Shown here piece by piece: positions 21,430 through 31,319 of a stretch of DNA of 64,000 nt; position 1 is the first letter of the stretch, and the number at the start of each line of letters is the position of its first letter. Below the pieces are notes generated by a model. That model was not told where the DNA came from. It made no database searches and worked only from the letters and a program-made list of their open reading frames with translations. The stretch comes from Methanorbis rubei (GTDB taxonomy: Archaea; Halobacteriota; Methanomicrobia; Methanomicrobiales; Methanocorpusculaceae), in NCBI RefSeq assembly GCF_032714495.1, contig NZ_JAWDKB010000006.1, positions 1-64,000 of the forward strand, written 5' to 3'. Position numbers and translations under genes: made by a program.

Positions 21430-24144
21430 TCAATCCGACCAGAACCGGTGCGTCTGAACAAACTTCCTCTCAGCCTTCAGAATCTCGCGGTAAAAATTAT
21501 CCCCGGACGCAAACGTATTCAAAATCCGCGCCGCAGACTCAGGGCCCACCCCGCGTCCCGCAAGAGCAATAATCGCTTTCCTGCCGCTCGAAAGCACCAT
21601 ATTCGCATTGCGCATCATCCGCGCCTCAGCCTCCTTCTCCTCAGTCGTCTTATTTTTTTTCTTCATCGCCGCATACAGCTTCTCATCGTACGGCTTGAGA
21701 ACCGCCACCAGCCGCGCTCCGCAGAGCGGACACTGGGGATTATCAGGCGCACGCCCAACCTTTGTTTTGCTTTTCCAGGACTTGCAGTGCATACAGGCGA
21801 GAATAATATCCTGCTCATCAATGCGGTGCTTCACACTCTCAATGATCGCCTGATCTTCCCCCGGCGGCACAATCACGTCGCGTCCCGTGAAAAGTCCCTC
21901 AGCCCCGATGATCGAAAGCCTGCTTGTCGCAGTTTCCATTCCATGGTCCTTGAGGCTTTGAACAACCTCCCTTGCATGCAAAACATCCATGTTCGAAAAG
22001 AACAGCTCGCGAAACGCCTCTTTTTCGATAACCGTGTTATCGAACAGCTCCATCAGCCGGTTGATACTGATCTTCTCATAATCAGCATCAGCATCAATCG
22101 CTCCGAACTTTTTCGCAATCTGCACCAGCTTCCACTTGTAAAGAGCCGTCTTTTTCAAAGCAAGCATCAGAATTGCCTCGACATGATCCGGCTCGAGCGA
22201 ACAGAGCACCTCATCCACATCAGGCGCACGCAGAAACTTCGGCAGTCTCAGTAAAATTCGGTACGCATTCGTCTCAATCCCGACCGAAGTCCCGTAGCGG
22301 GCTGACAAGAGAATCGAAAGCACGCGACCAAGCGCCTCATTCACCTTGTGGCCGCCGCAGAGATTCACCACCACCCCGTCATCCGCATCCTCCAGCACAA
22401 TCACCTTATCAGTCGCCGTGATCGAACGGTTTTTTTTCATCTCGGAAAGAATCTTTTCCGAGAATGCCACTGACCGCGTATCCGCATGATACTCACCAAA
22501 GTTTTGGAGACGGCGGAGTCGCCCTGCCTCCATCGCAACCGTGAACGGCACCGGAATCTGTTCACCCTCCCACGACGGCAGCTCGCCTTTTGCATTCTTC
22601 GCAGGCTCAACCATGATCCGATCCTCATCGATATCGAGCACACGCCACATTTTACCGCGAGCCACAAACACCGCTCCTGAAGAAATCCAGCTGATCACAA
22701 ACGACTCGTCAAGGGTACCGACCGGTTTTCGCGACACCACATCAAACACGACGCTCTTCTTCTCATCAGCAATCATCGACAGATTCATCGAAAGGTACCG
22801 GCGTGCCCGGGTTTTTGTAATCAGCATATCGCCCTCGGTTCGAATCAGATAATGCTTCTCCATCTGAGCAATCACCTCGCGGATGAGAGGGCCGGCTTCT
22901 GCAAAACAGTAGCTGCGGGAGATTATCTCCTCAATTTTTTGGATCGATATCTCTCCGCGCTCAACCGCTATTGCCGCAACCTGATTTGCGATAACATCTG
23001 CTGCATTGATGTGCGGCCTCACATTCTCAGGCTCGTTCTGCATCGCTTTTCGAACAATAATCATCGACTCGATGCAGTCATCAAAACCGGTTGCAAGCAC
23101 CGTTCCCTTCGAGGTCGCGTTCAGCTGGTGGCCGGCTCGTCCGGTTCTCTGGATAAGGCGGGCGACCTCGCGCGGCGAGTTGAACTGAACGACATGATCA
23201 ATCTGACCGATGTCGATACCGAGCTCCATCGAGGAGGTACAGATCATACCTTTGGTTCCACCGGCGCGAAACCGGTCCTCGGCATCGATTCGCATCTCGC
23301 GGGAAAGCGAGCCGTGATGCACGTCGATGTCGCCGCGTTCGCGCAAAGCATGGCCGATGGCCTCTGCCACGCTTCGGGTGTTGGTGAAGACGAGCGTCGA
23401 GGTGTGGGAGTCGATGCACTGCTCGATCAGTTTTACCTGATCCGCAAATGCCTCGCCCGCGAACCGGACGGTGAGGTCAAGTGTTTTTGCGACCGGTACC
23501 TGCACAATGGTGTAGGGCCTCTTCCCGCAGAGGAACTGACCGATGATCTCAGGGTTTCCCACAGTCGCGGAAATTCCGATCCGCTGCACTTCGCCTGACA
23601 TCTCTACCAGCCGTTCAAGGCCGATGGACAGCTGTGCTCCCCGTTTGCCGCTCGCGAGCTCATGGATTTCGTCGATGACCACATAGCGGGTGCCTTCGAG
23701 ATTTTTGCGGAGGACTTTTCCCATCATCATCGCCTGCAAACTTTCGGGCGTGGTGATGAGGATGTCGGGCGGATGCGTCGCCTGTTTGCGGCGGTCGTTT
23801 GCGGTGGTGTCCCCGTGCCTGACCGAGATGCGAAGCCCGAGTTCGTGTCCCCACCACTCAAGCCGGTTCATCATGTCGCGGTTGAGGGAACGGAGCGGCG
23901 TGATGTAGAGGACGGTGAATCCTGGCGGGTGCGTTTCGGTGAGCATGCGGTGGAACAACGGCAGGAGTGCGCTTTCGGTTTTTCCGGTGCCGGTCGGTGC
24001 GATAAGGACGGCGTTTTCTCCTGTGATGAGTTTTGGCACCGCACGCATCTGAATCTCGGAGAACTCGTCAAATCCGCGTTTGTCAAGTGCGTCGCGGATT
24101 TTGGGATGCAGGTTCGCACGCAGTTCTTCAATGGCTGTGGTCAT
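21430..24144 (-). CDS. lhr: Lhr-type DEAD/DEAH helicase
   Basis: 904 residues. Superfamily 2 DNA helicase of the large-helicase-related group, implicated in DNA repair and recombination. Motif I APTGTGKTES (about 50), motif II DEIHELASGKRGAQL, motif III ISATVGN, motif VI QRTGRAGH (about 340), then the winged-helix and Lhr-core domains. Near the C-terminus CMHCKSWKSK and CPLCG form a zinc-binding motif. Length matches the family. The start overlaps the stop of the phosphoesterase gene, with which archaeal Lhr is commonly linked. Confidence 0.9.
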   Translation of the reverse strand: MTTAIEELRANLHPKIRDALDKRGFDEFSEIQMRAVPKLITGENAVLIAPTGTGKTESALLPLFHRMLTETHPPGFTVLYITPLRSLNRDMMNRLEWWGHELGLRISVRHGDTTANDRRKQATHPPDILITTPESLQAMMMGKVLRKNLEGTRYVVIDEIHELASGKRGAQLSIGLERLVEMSGEVQRIGISATVGNPEIIGQFLCGKRPYTIVQVPVAKTLDLTVRFAGEAFADQVKLIEQCIDSHTSTLVFTNTRSVAEAIGHALRERGDIDVHHGSLSREMRIDAEDRFRAGGTKGMICTSSMELGIDIGQIDHVVQFNSPREVARLIQRTGRAGHQLNATSKGTVLATGFDDCIESMIIVRKAMQNEPENVRPHINAADVIANQVAAIAVERGEISIQKIEEIISRSYCFAEAGPLIREVIAQMEKHYLIRTEGDMLITKTRARRYLSMNLSMIADEKKSVVFDVVSRKPVGTLDESFVISWISSGAVFVARGKMWRVLDIDEDRIMVEPAKNAKGELPSWEGEQIPVPFTVAMEAGRLRRLQNFGEYHADTRSVAFSEKILSEMKKNRSITATDKVIVLEDADDGVVVNLCGGHKVNEALGRVLSILLSARYGTSVGIETNAYRILLRLPKFLRAPDVDEVLCSLEPDHVEAILMLALKKTALYKWKLVQIAKKFGAIDADADYEKISINRLMELFDNTVIEKEAFRELFFSNMDVLHAREVVQSLKDHGMETATSRLSIIGAEGLFTGRDVIVPPGEDQAIIESVKHRIDEQDIILACMHCKSWKSKTKVGRAPDNPQCPLCGARLVAVLKPYDEKLYAAMKKKNKTTEEKEAEARMMRNANMVLSSGRKAIIALAGRGVGPESAARILNTFASGDNFYREILKAERKFVQTHRFWSD

Positions 24145-24896
24145 GACTCCTCCGGATTTGGTGCGAGATGTTCCCAGGTATCGACATAGGTGCCGTCTTT
24201 GAGGAATACTTCGGCGGTTTTTGTGATGATTGCTTTTGCGACCGGCGATATTTTGTTGCCGGGAATTAATCTGACGTCCATGCCACCGGCGAGTTCGTAG
24301 AATGCGGGGACGAGGAGTGCACGTGTCGGGGTGCCCGCAGCCGGCAGTCCGAGTGCTGAGTTTTCAAGCTCTGCTAAGAGATAGCCGGGCGTTCCGCGGA
24401 GTGAGCAGCCGACTTCGTCATAGATGTTGACGACTGGGTGGTGGTGGCCGCAAAGGATGAGTTTTCCGGCGAGGTCGGGGGATGGGATGGTGTGGCCGTG
24501 CATGTAGCCGACGCCGTCGATAACGGCGCCGGTCATTGGGAGGAGTTCGTCCTTTTCGAGATACTGTTCAAGGCCGGTGTCATGATTTCCGGGCGCGAGC
24601 CTGAACTCGGTCTGTTCCCGGATTTTTTCGAGGACTTTTGGGACTTCGTTTTTTTCCTGATAGGTGACGTAGGGGATCATGTGTTTGAGGTCGCCTAAGA
24701 CGACGAGGTAGTCAGGCTCGCTTTTTTCGATGATTGCAAGCAGCCGCGTGAGCCGTGACTGGGTCGCGCTCTGGAAGTGGAGGCCGCGGCGGTGGAGGTC
24801 GGTTTCGACGCCGAAGTGTGGATCAGCGATGACGAGGGTGCGTGAGTTTCGTTCGATGAGGACGGCTGGCCCGTCTGCGTAGAATTCGGGGTTCAT
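24141..24896 (-). CDS. calcineurin-like metallophosphoesterase (COG1407 type)
   Basis: 251 residues. Metal-binding motifs of the fold: ADPHFGVE (about 28), VVLGDLKH (about 82), LAPGNHD (about 118) and LCGHHHPV (about 170). Members are nucleic-acid-related phosphoesterases of uncertain substrate. It sits between an RPA-associated gene and lhr with a 4-base overlap to lhr, which supports a shared role in DNA repair. Confidence 0.88.
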   Translation of the reverse strand: MNPEFYADGPAVLIERNSRTLVIADPHFGVETDLHRRGLHFQSATQSRLTRLLAIIEKSEPDYLVVLGDLKHMIPYVTYQEKNEVPKVLEKIREQTEFRLAPGNHDTGLEQYLEKDELLPMTGAVIDGVGYMHGHTIPSPDLAGKLILCGHHHPVVNIYDEVGCSLRGTPGYLLAELENSALGLPAAGTPTRALLVPAFYELAGGMDVRLIPGNKISPVAKAIITKTAEVFLKDGTYVDTWEHLAPNPEES

Positions 24897-24899
24897 GAA

Positions 24900-25622
24900 T
24901 CAGGCGACCTTGATGAGTTCGGTGGTCGGGGTGTAGCATTCTCCCTCTTCCATGAGCCGTGCGAGCGCTGCTTTGGTGTCTTTTTCTCCGAGTCCGAGTT
25001 TTGCCGCGCTGGTGATAACGTCTGCTATCGGTGCTCCTTTTTTGCCGGAGAGTTCAGTGATGAGTGCGAGAAGTTGTTCGTCAGTTACTGCCGCGGCAGC
25101 AGCAGGTGCTGCTGCTACGTGATCACCCCGGACATTGTCGAGGGCTTTTTGGAGAATTTTTGCAAACTCACTTTTGTCGGACGAGGGCGGCAGCTGTTCA
25201 AGCCGCGCTGCGGCTGCGGCGACAGCGCCGCAGAGCCATGTGTCGCGGGTTTTTCGGTCACAGGGGATGATTATGTCGGGGATGATTTCTGAGTAGGTTT
25301 TGTTTGCATAAGTGCGGAATTTTACGGTTCCGGTTACGAGGATGAACGCAGGCGACTCAAGCTGTTCGATTGTTTCAGCGAGTTTTGGTTCGGTGCGGGC
25401 TGTTGTTATGGTGAAGACGCCGGTTGGGTCGCTGACTCTGAGCGAGGATATTTTTTCATATTTCGATATTTTTTCGGTCAGCGTGCCGCAGAGAAATATG
25501 GTGTCGCTGAAAGTGCCGTACGGGGTTTTGAAGCCTCCGTCTGCTTTGGCTGAGGCTTTGGCAAACTCCCAGGCGAATAGGCATGCGGCGGCCTGAAGGC
25601 CGGAGGGCGGCAACGTATCCAT
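24900..25622 (-). CDS. RPA-associated OB-fold protein
   Basis: 240 residues. An N-terminal OB-fold (about 35-130, DTIFLCGTLTEKISKYEKI and TGTVKFRTYANKTY) is followed by an Ala-rich linker and a C-terminal winged-helix-like segment (about 180-240, LLALITELSGKKGAPIADV). This fits the archaeal RPA-associated protein family, which accompanies replication protein A in several euryarchaea. First gene of the lhr operon and divergent from rfcS. Confidence 0.7.
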   Translation of the reverse strand: MDTLPPSGLQAAACLFAWEFAKASAKADGGFKTPYGTFSDTIFLCGTLTEKISKYEKISSLRVSDPTGVFTITTARTEPKLAETIEQLESPAFILVTGTVKFRTYANKTYSEIIPDIIIPCDRKTRDTWLCGAVAAAAARLEQLPPSSDKSEFAKILQKALDNVRGDHVAAAPAAAAAVTDEQLLALITELSGKKGAPIADVITSAAKLGLGEKDTKAALARLMEEGECYTPTTELIKVA

Positions 25623-25687
25623 TGTTGGTAGTTATATGGGTTTTTTGGGTATGGATAGTTTTTGGCGTGTGCGGGTTTTTGTTCCGT

Positions 25688-25722
25688 CCACGATTCGCAT
25701 GCCTTTGGCCTGTGAATCGTGG
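25688..25722. repeat. hairpin in the divergent region before rfcS
   Basis: CCACGATTC (25690 region) pairs with GAATCGTGG, and GGGCGGAGCTACGAAGCGG follows. These are fragments of the family A and AGCAGGCC-word repeats inserted in a promoter region. Confidence 0.5.
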
Positions 25723-25819
25723 GCGGAGCTACGAAGCGGTGAGTGGGCGGCTCATGAGTACAGACCCACCCCAAGAATACAAGAAATTATTCTCTTACAA
25801 CTCCAACAAGTAGCCTACT

Positions 25820-26788
25820 ATGGAGTCACCCGGCATCTGGATCGAAAAATACCGTCCGCGCAATCTGTCAGAAGTTGCAGGGCAGCGGGAGATTGTTGAG
25901 CGGCTGCAGTCGTACGTAAAAAGCAAAGCGCTCCCTCATCTGTTGTTCACCGGCTCAGCAGGCGTCGGAAAAACAACGTGCGCGATCGCGCTTGCCCGCG
26001 AGATGTTCGGCGACACCTGGAGCATGAACTTCCGCGAACTCAACGCATCCGACGAGCGCGGTATCGACGTGGTCCGCAATCAGATCAAACAGTTTGCCCG
26101 GACATCACCCCTTGGAGACGCGACGTTCAAAATTTTATTTCTGGACGAAGCTGACGCACTGACGCAGGATGCGCAGGCAGCTCTTCGCAGAACGATGGAG
26201 AATTACGCAGAAACCTGCCGCTTCATCCTCTCCTGCAATTACTCATCAAAAATCATCGATCCTATCCAGAGCCGGTGTGCCATTTACCGGTTCCGTCCGC
26301 TGGACGATGCCGCCATCCGTGACGAAATGAGTCGCATTGCTACAGTTGAAGGGCTGAAGATTCAGGAAAACGCCTATGATGCGATTGCCTACGTGTCGCA
26401 GGGCGACATGCGAAAAGCAATCAACGCACTCCAGGGTGCGGCCATCGTGTCGCCTACGGTGACCGCCGAGAACGTCTATGCCATCACCTCCAACGCAAAA
26501 CCTGAAGAGATCGATGAGCTGGTTGAAGTCGCACTCTCCGGCGACTTTGAAACCGCGGAACGCATGCTCCGCACCCTCATGTATGACCGCGGCATCGCAC
26601 CAAACGAGCTGCTGAACCAGATTTACCGGACGCTCTCGTCTTCCCAGAACATCGATCGGAAACTGAAGGTCCAGCTAATCGATCATCTTGGGGAGACCGA
26701 CTTCCGCTTAAGCGAAGGAGCGGACGCAGACATTCAGATGGACGCACTCCTCGCACGGTTTGTAAAAACAGGACTGTCTTCTAAATAA
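25820..26788 (+). CDS. rfcS: replication factor C small subunit
   Basis: 322 residues. It is the ATPase subunit of the clamp loader that opens PCNA onto primed DNA. Walker [11 protein letters not shown] (about 45), Walker B ILFLDEAD (about 108), the SRC motif [11 protein letters not shown] (about 150) and the RFC-type N-terminus WIEKYRP are all present. Length matches the archaeal small subunit. The large subunit gene is not in the window. Confidence 0.95.
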   Translation: MESPGIWIEKYRPRNLSEVAGQREIVERLQSYVKSKALPHLLFTGSAGVGKTTCAIALAREMFGDTWSMNFRELNASDERGIDVVRNQIKQFARTSPLGDATFKILFLDEADALTQDAQAALRRTMENYAETCRFILSCNYSSKIIDPIQSRCAIYRFRPLDDAAIRDEMSRIATVEGLKIQENAYDAIAYVSQGDMRKAINALQGAAIVSPTVTAENVYAITSNAKPEEIDELVEVALSGDFETAERMLRTLMYDRGIAPNELLNQIYRTLSSSQNIDRKLKVQLIDHLGETDFRLSEGADADIQMDALLARFVKTGLSSK

Positions 26789-26796
26789 TCCAGCAG

Positions 26797-27056
26797 ATGA
26801 TCATAGATCACGAATCATGAATCATAGATCATGAATTGATCACCCAATAAAAAAAATCTGACTGGCAGCCCGCGTCTCCTCCTCGCCCGAGGAGTGACGA
26901 ACTCCCGCTGTCTTGTTGTTTATTTATAGAACTAATTTATAATAAACCTGCATAATTTCCTGATTGAAAAATAAAAAAAATAAAAAAATAAAATATAGAG
27001 GGACTGTCTTCTCCCTGAAACCGTGATCAATTCATGATTTATGATTCATGATCATC
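26797..27056. repeat. inverted repeat of ATCATGAAT-type words in convergent gap
   Basis: GATCATGAATTGATCAC at about 26826-26842 is inverted at 27023-27038, and the outer GATGATCAT (26797) is inverted at about 27048-27056, spaced about 180 bases. GGACTGTCTTCT at the end of rfcS (26771-26782) is repeated directly at 27001-27012. The gap between convergent rfcS and tyrA holds no gene; A-runs at about 26965-26995 may serve as terminators. Confidence 0.55.
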
Positions 27057-27093
27057 CATCTTTTCTCAACTCTATTTTTCTTGTCTTCTCTTC

Positions 27094-28146
27094 TCACGCC
27101 TGATACCACGCAGCACCCGCAGTCATCCGTTCGCAGAACTCCTCTTTCCCAAGAGTTCGCAGTTCAGAGACCGCGTCCGCCAGATGCCCGACCGCCGCAT
27201 CATTATAGGGATTTTCCCGCTGAATCGCATAGTACAGCGCAGCATTTTCCCTGGAAACCTCCCGCGACACCGCGGTCTGTTTTCGGAACGTCGTGGACGA
27301 GACCGCATTCAGTGTCTCAGCAGAAAACCCGCTGCGCACAAGAGCCTCCGAAAATGCGAGGTTCACCGCATGCGAAATTCCGAGGACATAAGCGACCGCC
27401 GCATCATGCTCCTCAAGCGGCATCCGCAGAACCGTTCCTCCGCTGAAAAGCACCGCTGCCTCCTCCACCGCCGCCGCACAACCGCAGTCGGCAGCAACAA
27501 TGTTTCTTCCGGCAACCGAGGGCGCTGACGGCCCGAACATCGGATGCACCGAACAGACAAACATCCCTGCATCAACCATTTGCCGCAGAACACTCTCGAC
27601 CGGCGACTTCACCGACAAAATATCAAACACCAGTGCTGACGTCTTTGACGCAAAAATCTCAGCCAGCACGGCGGCCGCGCTCGTCACCGGCGTAGAGACT
27701 ACAATCACCTCAGCATTTTTACAAGCCTCGGCAACCGTCATCACCGGATACAGCGCGTTCGCGGGGTCCAGCACCGCAACAGAAACCGCATGGCCGCGGT
27801 CTGCAAAAAACGCTGACAGCCAGCGCCCCATTGCACCGTTGCCGCCGACAATACAGATACTCTTCGGTTCAGCATGCCGCGGCACACGCCCCTGCACCTC
27901 AACCGACTCATCGATCACCGCACGCGCAATGCGGGTCGCCGCCGCCGCACTCACGCCCGCGGCGGCGCCTGCATCCACATACCGCTTCACCACTACCGTC
28001 TCCACCGACGGCACCACCACCTCCTCATTCGCCGCAGCCTTTCGCTCGCCGATTATTTTTGCAATCGCGTTCCGTTTTCCGACTAACTCCATAATCCCGC
28101 GATCAATGTCTGCAAGCTGCATCCGCAGTGCGTCCAGCTCAGCCAT
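27094..28146 (-). CDS. tyrA: chorismate mutase / prephenate dehydrogenase
   Basis: 350 residues, two domains. The N-terminal AroQ-type chorismate mutase (1-85, LRMQLADIDRGIMELVGKRN with the catalytic Arg/Lys pattern) converts chorismate to prephenate. The C-terminal NAD(P)-dependent prephenate dehydrogenase (about 95-350, Rossmann motif IVGGNGAMGRW, VHPMFGPS active-site loop) makes 4-hydroxyphenylpyruvate for tyrosine. Last gene of the seven-gene aromatic operon; overlaps aroC by 8 bases. Confidence 0.9.
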   Translation of the reverse strand: MAELDALRMQLADIDRGIMELVGKRNAIAKIIGERKAAANEEVVVPSVETVVVKRYVDAGAAAGVSAAAATRIARAVIDESVEVQGRVPRHAEPKSICIVGGNGAMGRWLSAFFADRGHAVSVAVLDPANALYPVMTVAEACKNAEVIVVSTPVTSAAAVLAEIFASKTSALVFDILSVKSPVESVLRQMVDAGMFVCSVHPMFGPSAPSVAGRNIVAADCGCAAAVEEAAVLFSGGTVLRMPLEEHDAAVAYVLGISHAVNLAFSEALVRSGFSAETLNAVSSTTFRKQTAVSREVSRENAALYYAIQRENPYNDAAVGHLADAVSELRTLGKEEFCERMTAGAAWYQA

Positions 28147-29209
28147 AGTAGCCTCCCCGGATCAAAAGATCTGCAATCACCAGTGCAGTCATTGCCTCGA
28201 CCACAATCGCACCGCGGTTCGCAATGCAGGGGTCGTGGCGGCCGTGAACGGACAATTCCGCATCACTCCTCTCTTCCAGATTCACCGTCTGCTGGGTTTG
28301 TGCAATCGACGGCGTCGGCTTGAACGCAACCGAAAAGTCCAGCGTCTGACCGCTCGCCATCCCGCCGAGGACACCGCCTGCATGGTTCGTCAGCGTCTGG
28401 ACCACATCGTCTTTCATCCGGTAAAAATCATTGTTCTCTGAACCGCGGACAGCGGCAGCGGCGAATCCGCTGCCGAACATCACTCCTTTCACGCCCGGAA
28501 TTGCGAACACAGCTTTTGCAACCTCGCCGTCCAGTGTGTCAAAGAACGGCTCGCCAAGACCAACCGGCAAATTGGTTGCCATACACCGGACAACACCGCC
28601 GACGCTGTCGCCGTCAGCTTTCGCTGCCAGAATCTCTTCGCGCATCAGGGCCTCAAGCTCCTCGCTCATCGCACGCAGAGGATTTGTCCGGGACGCGGCG
28701 AGCGTCGCCGGTTCGTACTCAGCAGTGTCCGCAACTCTTCCGATCCGGGAAACATACGAGCCTACGGTAATACCGAGCGGGTCAAGCATTCCCCGTGCAA
28801 CCGCGCCCGCTGCAACCAGCGGCGTAGTCATCCGCCCTGAGAACATTCCGCCGCCACGGATATCGTGGTCCACACCGTACTTGCAGACTGCCGGATAATC
28901 GGCATGCCCGGGCCTGGGTATCCGCCGCAGTTCCTCATAATCCGAACTCTTTGTGTTCGTGTTCGCAAACGTAATCACCAGCGGAGCGCCGGTGGTGTGT
29001 CCGTTTACCACTCCTGATATCTCAGGAGCGTCAGCCTCCACCCGCGGCGTCCCAATCCCCGGAGCCGGTTTGCGGAGTGCGAGGTCCGCTTCGATTCGGT
29101 TCGTGTCCACCAACACTCCGGCAGGAATGCCGTCGATCACACAGCCGATCCGGCTGTCATGACTTGCCCCGAACAGCGTGAGCCGCACCGCTGACCCGAT
29201 CGTGTTCAT
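28139..29209 (-). CDS. aroC: chorismate synthase
   Basis: About 356 residues. It converts EPSP to chorismate with reduced FMN. Family motifs: LFGASHDSRIGCVIDG at the N-terminus, RPGHADYPA (about 100) with the catalytic His, GGMFSGRMTT (about 125), and GRHDPCIANR near the C-terminus. The start at 29209 makes an ATGA overlap with aroA and removes an unlikely 23-residue extension. Confidence 0.95.
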   Translation of the reverse strand: MNTIGSAVRLTLFGASHDSRIGCVIDGIPAGVLVDTNRIEADLALRKPAPGIGTPRVEADAPEISGVVNGHTTGAPLVITFANTNTKSSDYEELRRIPRPGHADYPAVCKYGVDHDIRGGGMFSGRMTTPLVAAGAVARGMLDPLGITVGSYVSRIGRVADTAEYEPATLAASRTNPLRAMSEELEALMREEILAAKADGDSVGGVVRCMATNLPVGLGEPFFDTLDGEVAKAVFAIPGVKGVMFGSGFAAAAVRGSENNDFYRMKDDVVQTLTNHAGGVLGGMASGQTLDFSVAFKPTPSIAQTQQTVNLEERSDAELSVHGRHDPCIANRGAIVVEAMTALVIADLLIRGGYYG

Positions 29210-30474
29210 GCAAACCTCATATGTGCGCCGAGCGCCTGCATTGCCGCAACAAAGTTCGGATACGACACCGCACAGCACTCGGCGTCATCGATAACCGTAT
29301 CGCCGTCTGCAATAAGTCCTGCAACTGCTGCTGCCATCATTATCCGGTGGTCGCCAAAGGTCGTAACATTTGTGCCCGAAAGTGCACACGGCCCGTTGAC
29401 AATACATCCATCCTCGGTTTCCGTGATGTCGGCACCCATGCTTTGCAGAAACATCGCGGTCGATTTAATCCGGTCGCTCTCCTTAAACCGCAGATGAGCA
29501 GCGCCGAACAGGCGGGTCGTTCCCTCGCACTGGGTTGCAAGCACCGCTGCGATCGGGAAGAGGTCGGGAGCGTCAGCAAGGTTTACGTCTGCTCCATGCA
29601 TCGGCCCTTTGGTCACGCGGACTTCGCCTGAACTGGTGCGGTTGACGCCAGCACCAAGGCTCTCCAAAAGATCGATGAACATTTTGTCGCCCTGCGGATC
29701 CTTTGGATACAGGTTGGTCACGATGACATCGCCGGTGAGTGCTCCTGCGGCAAACAAAAACGCGGCCGAGGAGTAGTCGCCGCCAACCCGTGCGTCAGCC
29801 GGAGAGTATTTTTGATTTTTCGGAACGAAAAATCCGTCCTCGGTTGTTACGACAGAAACGCCGTGCTCCTTCATTGCGGCAATCGTCATCTCGACATACG
29901 GCCGCGAGGTGAGGAGCGTTGTGAGGTGAACTGACAGCTCATTTTTGCTTAAGGGTGCTCCAATCAGGAGTGCCGAAATAAACTGCGAGCTGATATCGCC
30001 TCTGATATGCACCGCGGCTCCCGATACGGGACCTGTTACGCTGAACGGTGCGCAGCCGTCTCTTGACGTGACCGTGACACCGAGTTCAGTAAATGCGTCA
30101 AGCAGCGGTTTCATGGGCCGCGAGCACAGCGACGCATCGCCAGTGAGGCTGGTCGTCCCCGCAAGCTGTGCGGCAACTCCGGCTAAAATCCGTATCGAGG
30201 TGCCTGAGTTTTTGCAGTCGATGATTTTTGCGGAGGGCCGAAGTTTTCCGCCGCGAATGGTGACCGTGTCGTTCTCTGGGGTGCGGGAAACTTCTGCGCC
30301 GAGCGCTTCCACCGCGTCAAGCGTTGCATTGGTGTCTTCGCCAAACAGCGGGGAGGAGACCACCGACGTTCCGTCGGCGAGCGCTGCGAGGATGAAGGCG
30401 CGGTGCGTGTGACTCTTGGACGGCGGGGCTGCGGTGATTCCGCGCAATTGTGAGTGGGATACGATCAATTTCAT
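29206..30474 (-). CDS. aroA: EPSP synthase (3-phosphoshikimate 1-carboxyvinyltransferase)
   Basis: 422 residues. It adds the enolpyruvyl group from PEP to shikimate 3-phosphate. Motifs: PPSKSHTHRAFILAALADG (about 17-35), NSGTSIRI (about 90), ISSQFISALL, GGDYSSAAF, LRFKESDRI (about 345) and FGDHRIMMA near the C-terminus. Starts at the aroK stop with a 4-base overlap. Confidence 0.95.
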   Translation of the reverse strand: MKLIVSHSQLRGITAAPPSKSHTHRAFILAALADGTSVVSSPLFGEDTNATLDAVEALGAEVSRTPENDTVTIRGGKLRPSAKIIDCKNSGTSIRILAGVAAQLAGTTSLTGDASLCSRPMKPLLDAFTELGVTVTSRDGCAPFSVTGPVSGAAVHIRGDISSQFISALLIGAPLSKNELSVHLTTLLTSRPYVEMTIAAMKEHGVSVVTTEDGFFVPKNQKYSPADARVGGDYSSAAFLFAAGALTGDVIVTNLYPKDPQGDKMFIDLLESLGAGVNRTSSGEVRVTKGPMHGADVNLADAPDLFPIAAVLATQCEGTTRLFGAAHLRFKESDRIKSTAMFLQSMGADITETEDGCIVNGPCALSGTNVTTFGDHRIMMAAAVAGLIADGDTVIDDAECCAVSYPNFVAAMQALGAHMRFA

Positions 30475-31319
30475 GCAAAGTTTCCGTTTCTGATGTTTGC
30501 GATTAGGATATTTTCTCGCCCGAAAGCGTCGAGAAATTCGTTCAGGGAATCGGTTGGAACAAGAATTCCTGTCGCAGGGCCGGTACCGGAGAGTCCGGCG
30601 GCAACGGCGCCGCAGGCGAGGGCGCGATCTGCGGTTTCAGGCGTTATTCCAAGCGCCCGACAGGTACAACTGCCGTTTATGTACATGGCAGAGTAGACGT
30701 CGCCTGCGAGTGCCCGGTCGTAGGCTTTGGCGACGGTGTCCGCCATTTTCCGCATTTTTTCTTTGGGGAATGCGGTTTTTCTGATCTGAAACTCCGGGAG
30801 ATGAATGACTGCGGTACAGGTTTCCGGCATCGGGACGCGGTGCAATAGTGTTTTTGCAAAGTTGTCGGTGAAGACGAGCCCGCCGAGCATGCAGGCACAG
30901 GCATCGTCAAACGCTCCGGTGATGCTGACACCTGCGGCAATGGAGACATTTGTTCCAAGTCTGCTGATTTCAAGCGGGCTTGCTGCAATGTCGAGCGCGT
31001 CGGCAGCTGCTGCAAGCATGGCGTTTGCTGCGGCACTGCTGCTTTTCAGTCCCATTGAGATCGGGATGTCTGAGACCGTTTTGATCACTGCCCCTTTCAT
31101 TTCTGAGTCCGGGCACCGTTTCAGCATCTCCTGTGCACAGAGTTCGGCAAGCAGGGTGTTTTCGGTTGTGTGGCCGTCGATTGTTACGAAAAATCCCGGC
31201 TCTTTGGTGAACTCAACGGTCGCTTCGGTCTTGAGATCGATGCCGAACGCTGCTCCTTTACCGGTTGCGATGGCGTTGATGACCGAAAGAGCGCCGTATG
31301 ATATGCCGCGTCCAATCAT
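30471..31319 (-). CDS. aroK: archaeal shikimate kinase, GHMP family
   Basis: 282 residues. It phosphorylates shikimate at O3. The GHMP ATP-binding motif PISMGLKSSSAAANAML lies near residue 85, and GLSGTGPATGI near the C-terminus is the second family motif. Archaea use this enzyme instead of the bacterial P-loop shikimate kinase. ATGA overlaps with aroDE and aroA place it mid-operon. Confidence 0.93.
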   Translation of the reverse strand: MIGRGISYGALSVINAIATGKGAAFGIDLKTEATVEFTKEPGFFVTIDGHTTENTLLAELCAQEMLKRCPDSEMKGAVIKTVSDIPISMGLKSSSAAANAMLAAAADALDIAASPLEISRLGTNVSIAAGVSITGAFDDACACMLGGLVFTDNFAKTLLHRVPMPETCTAVIHLPEFQIRKTAFPKEKMRKMADTVAKAYDRALAGDVYSAMYINGSCTCRALGITPETADRALACGAVAAGLSGTGPATGILVPTDSLNEFLDAFGRENILIANIRNGNFA

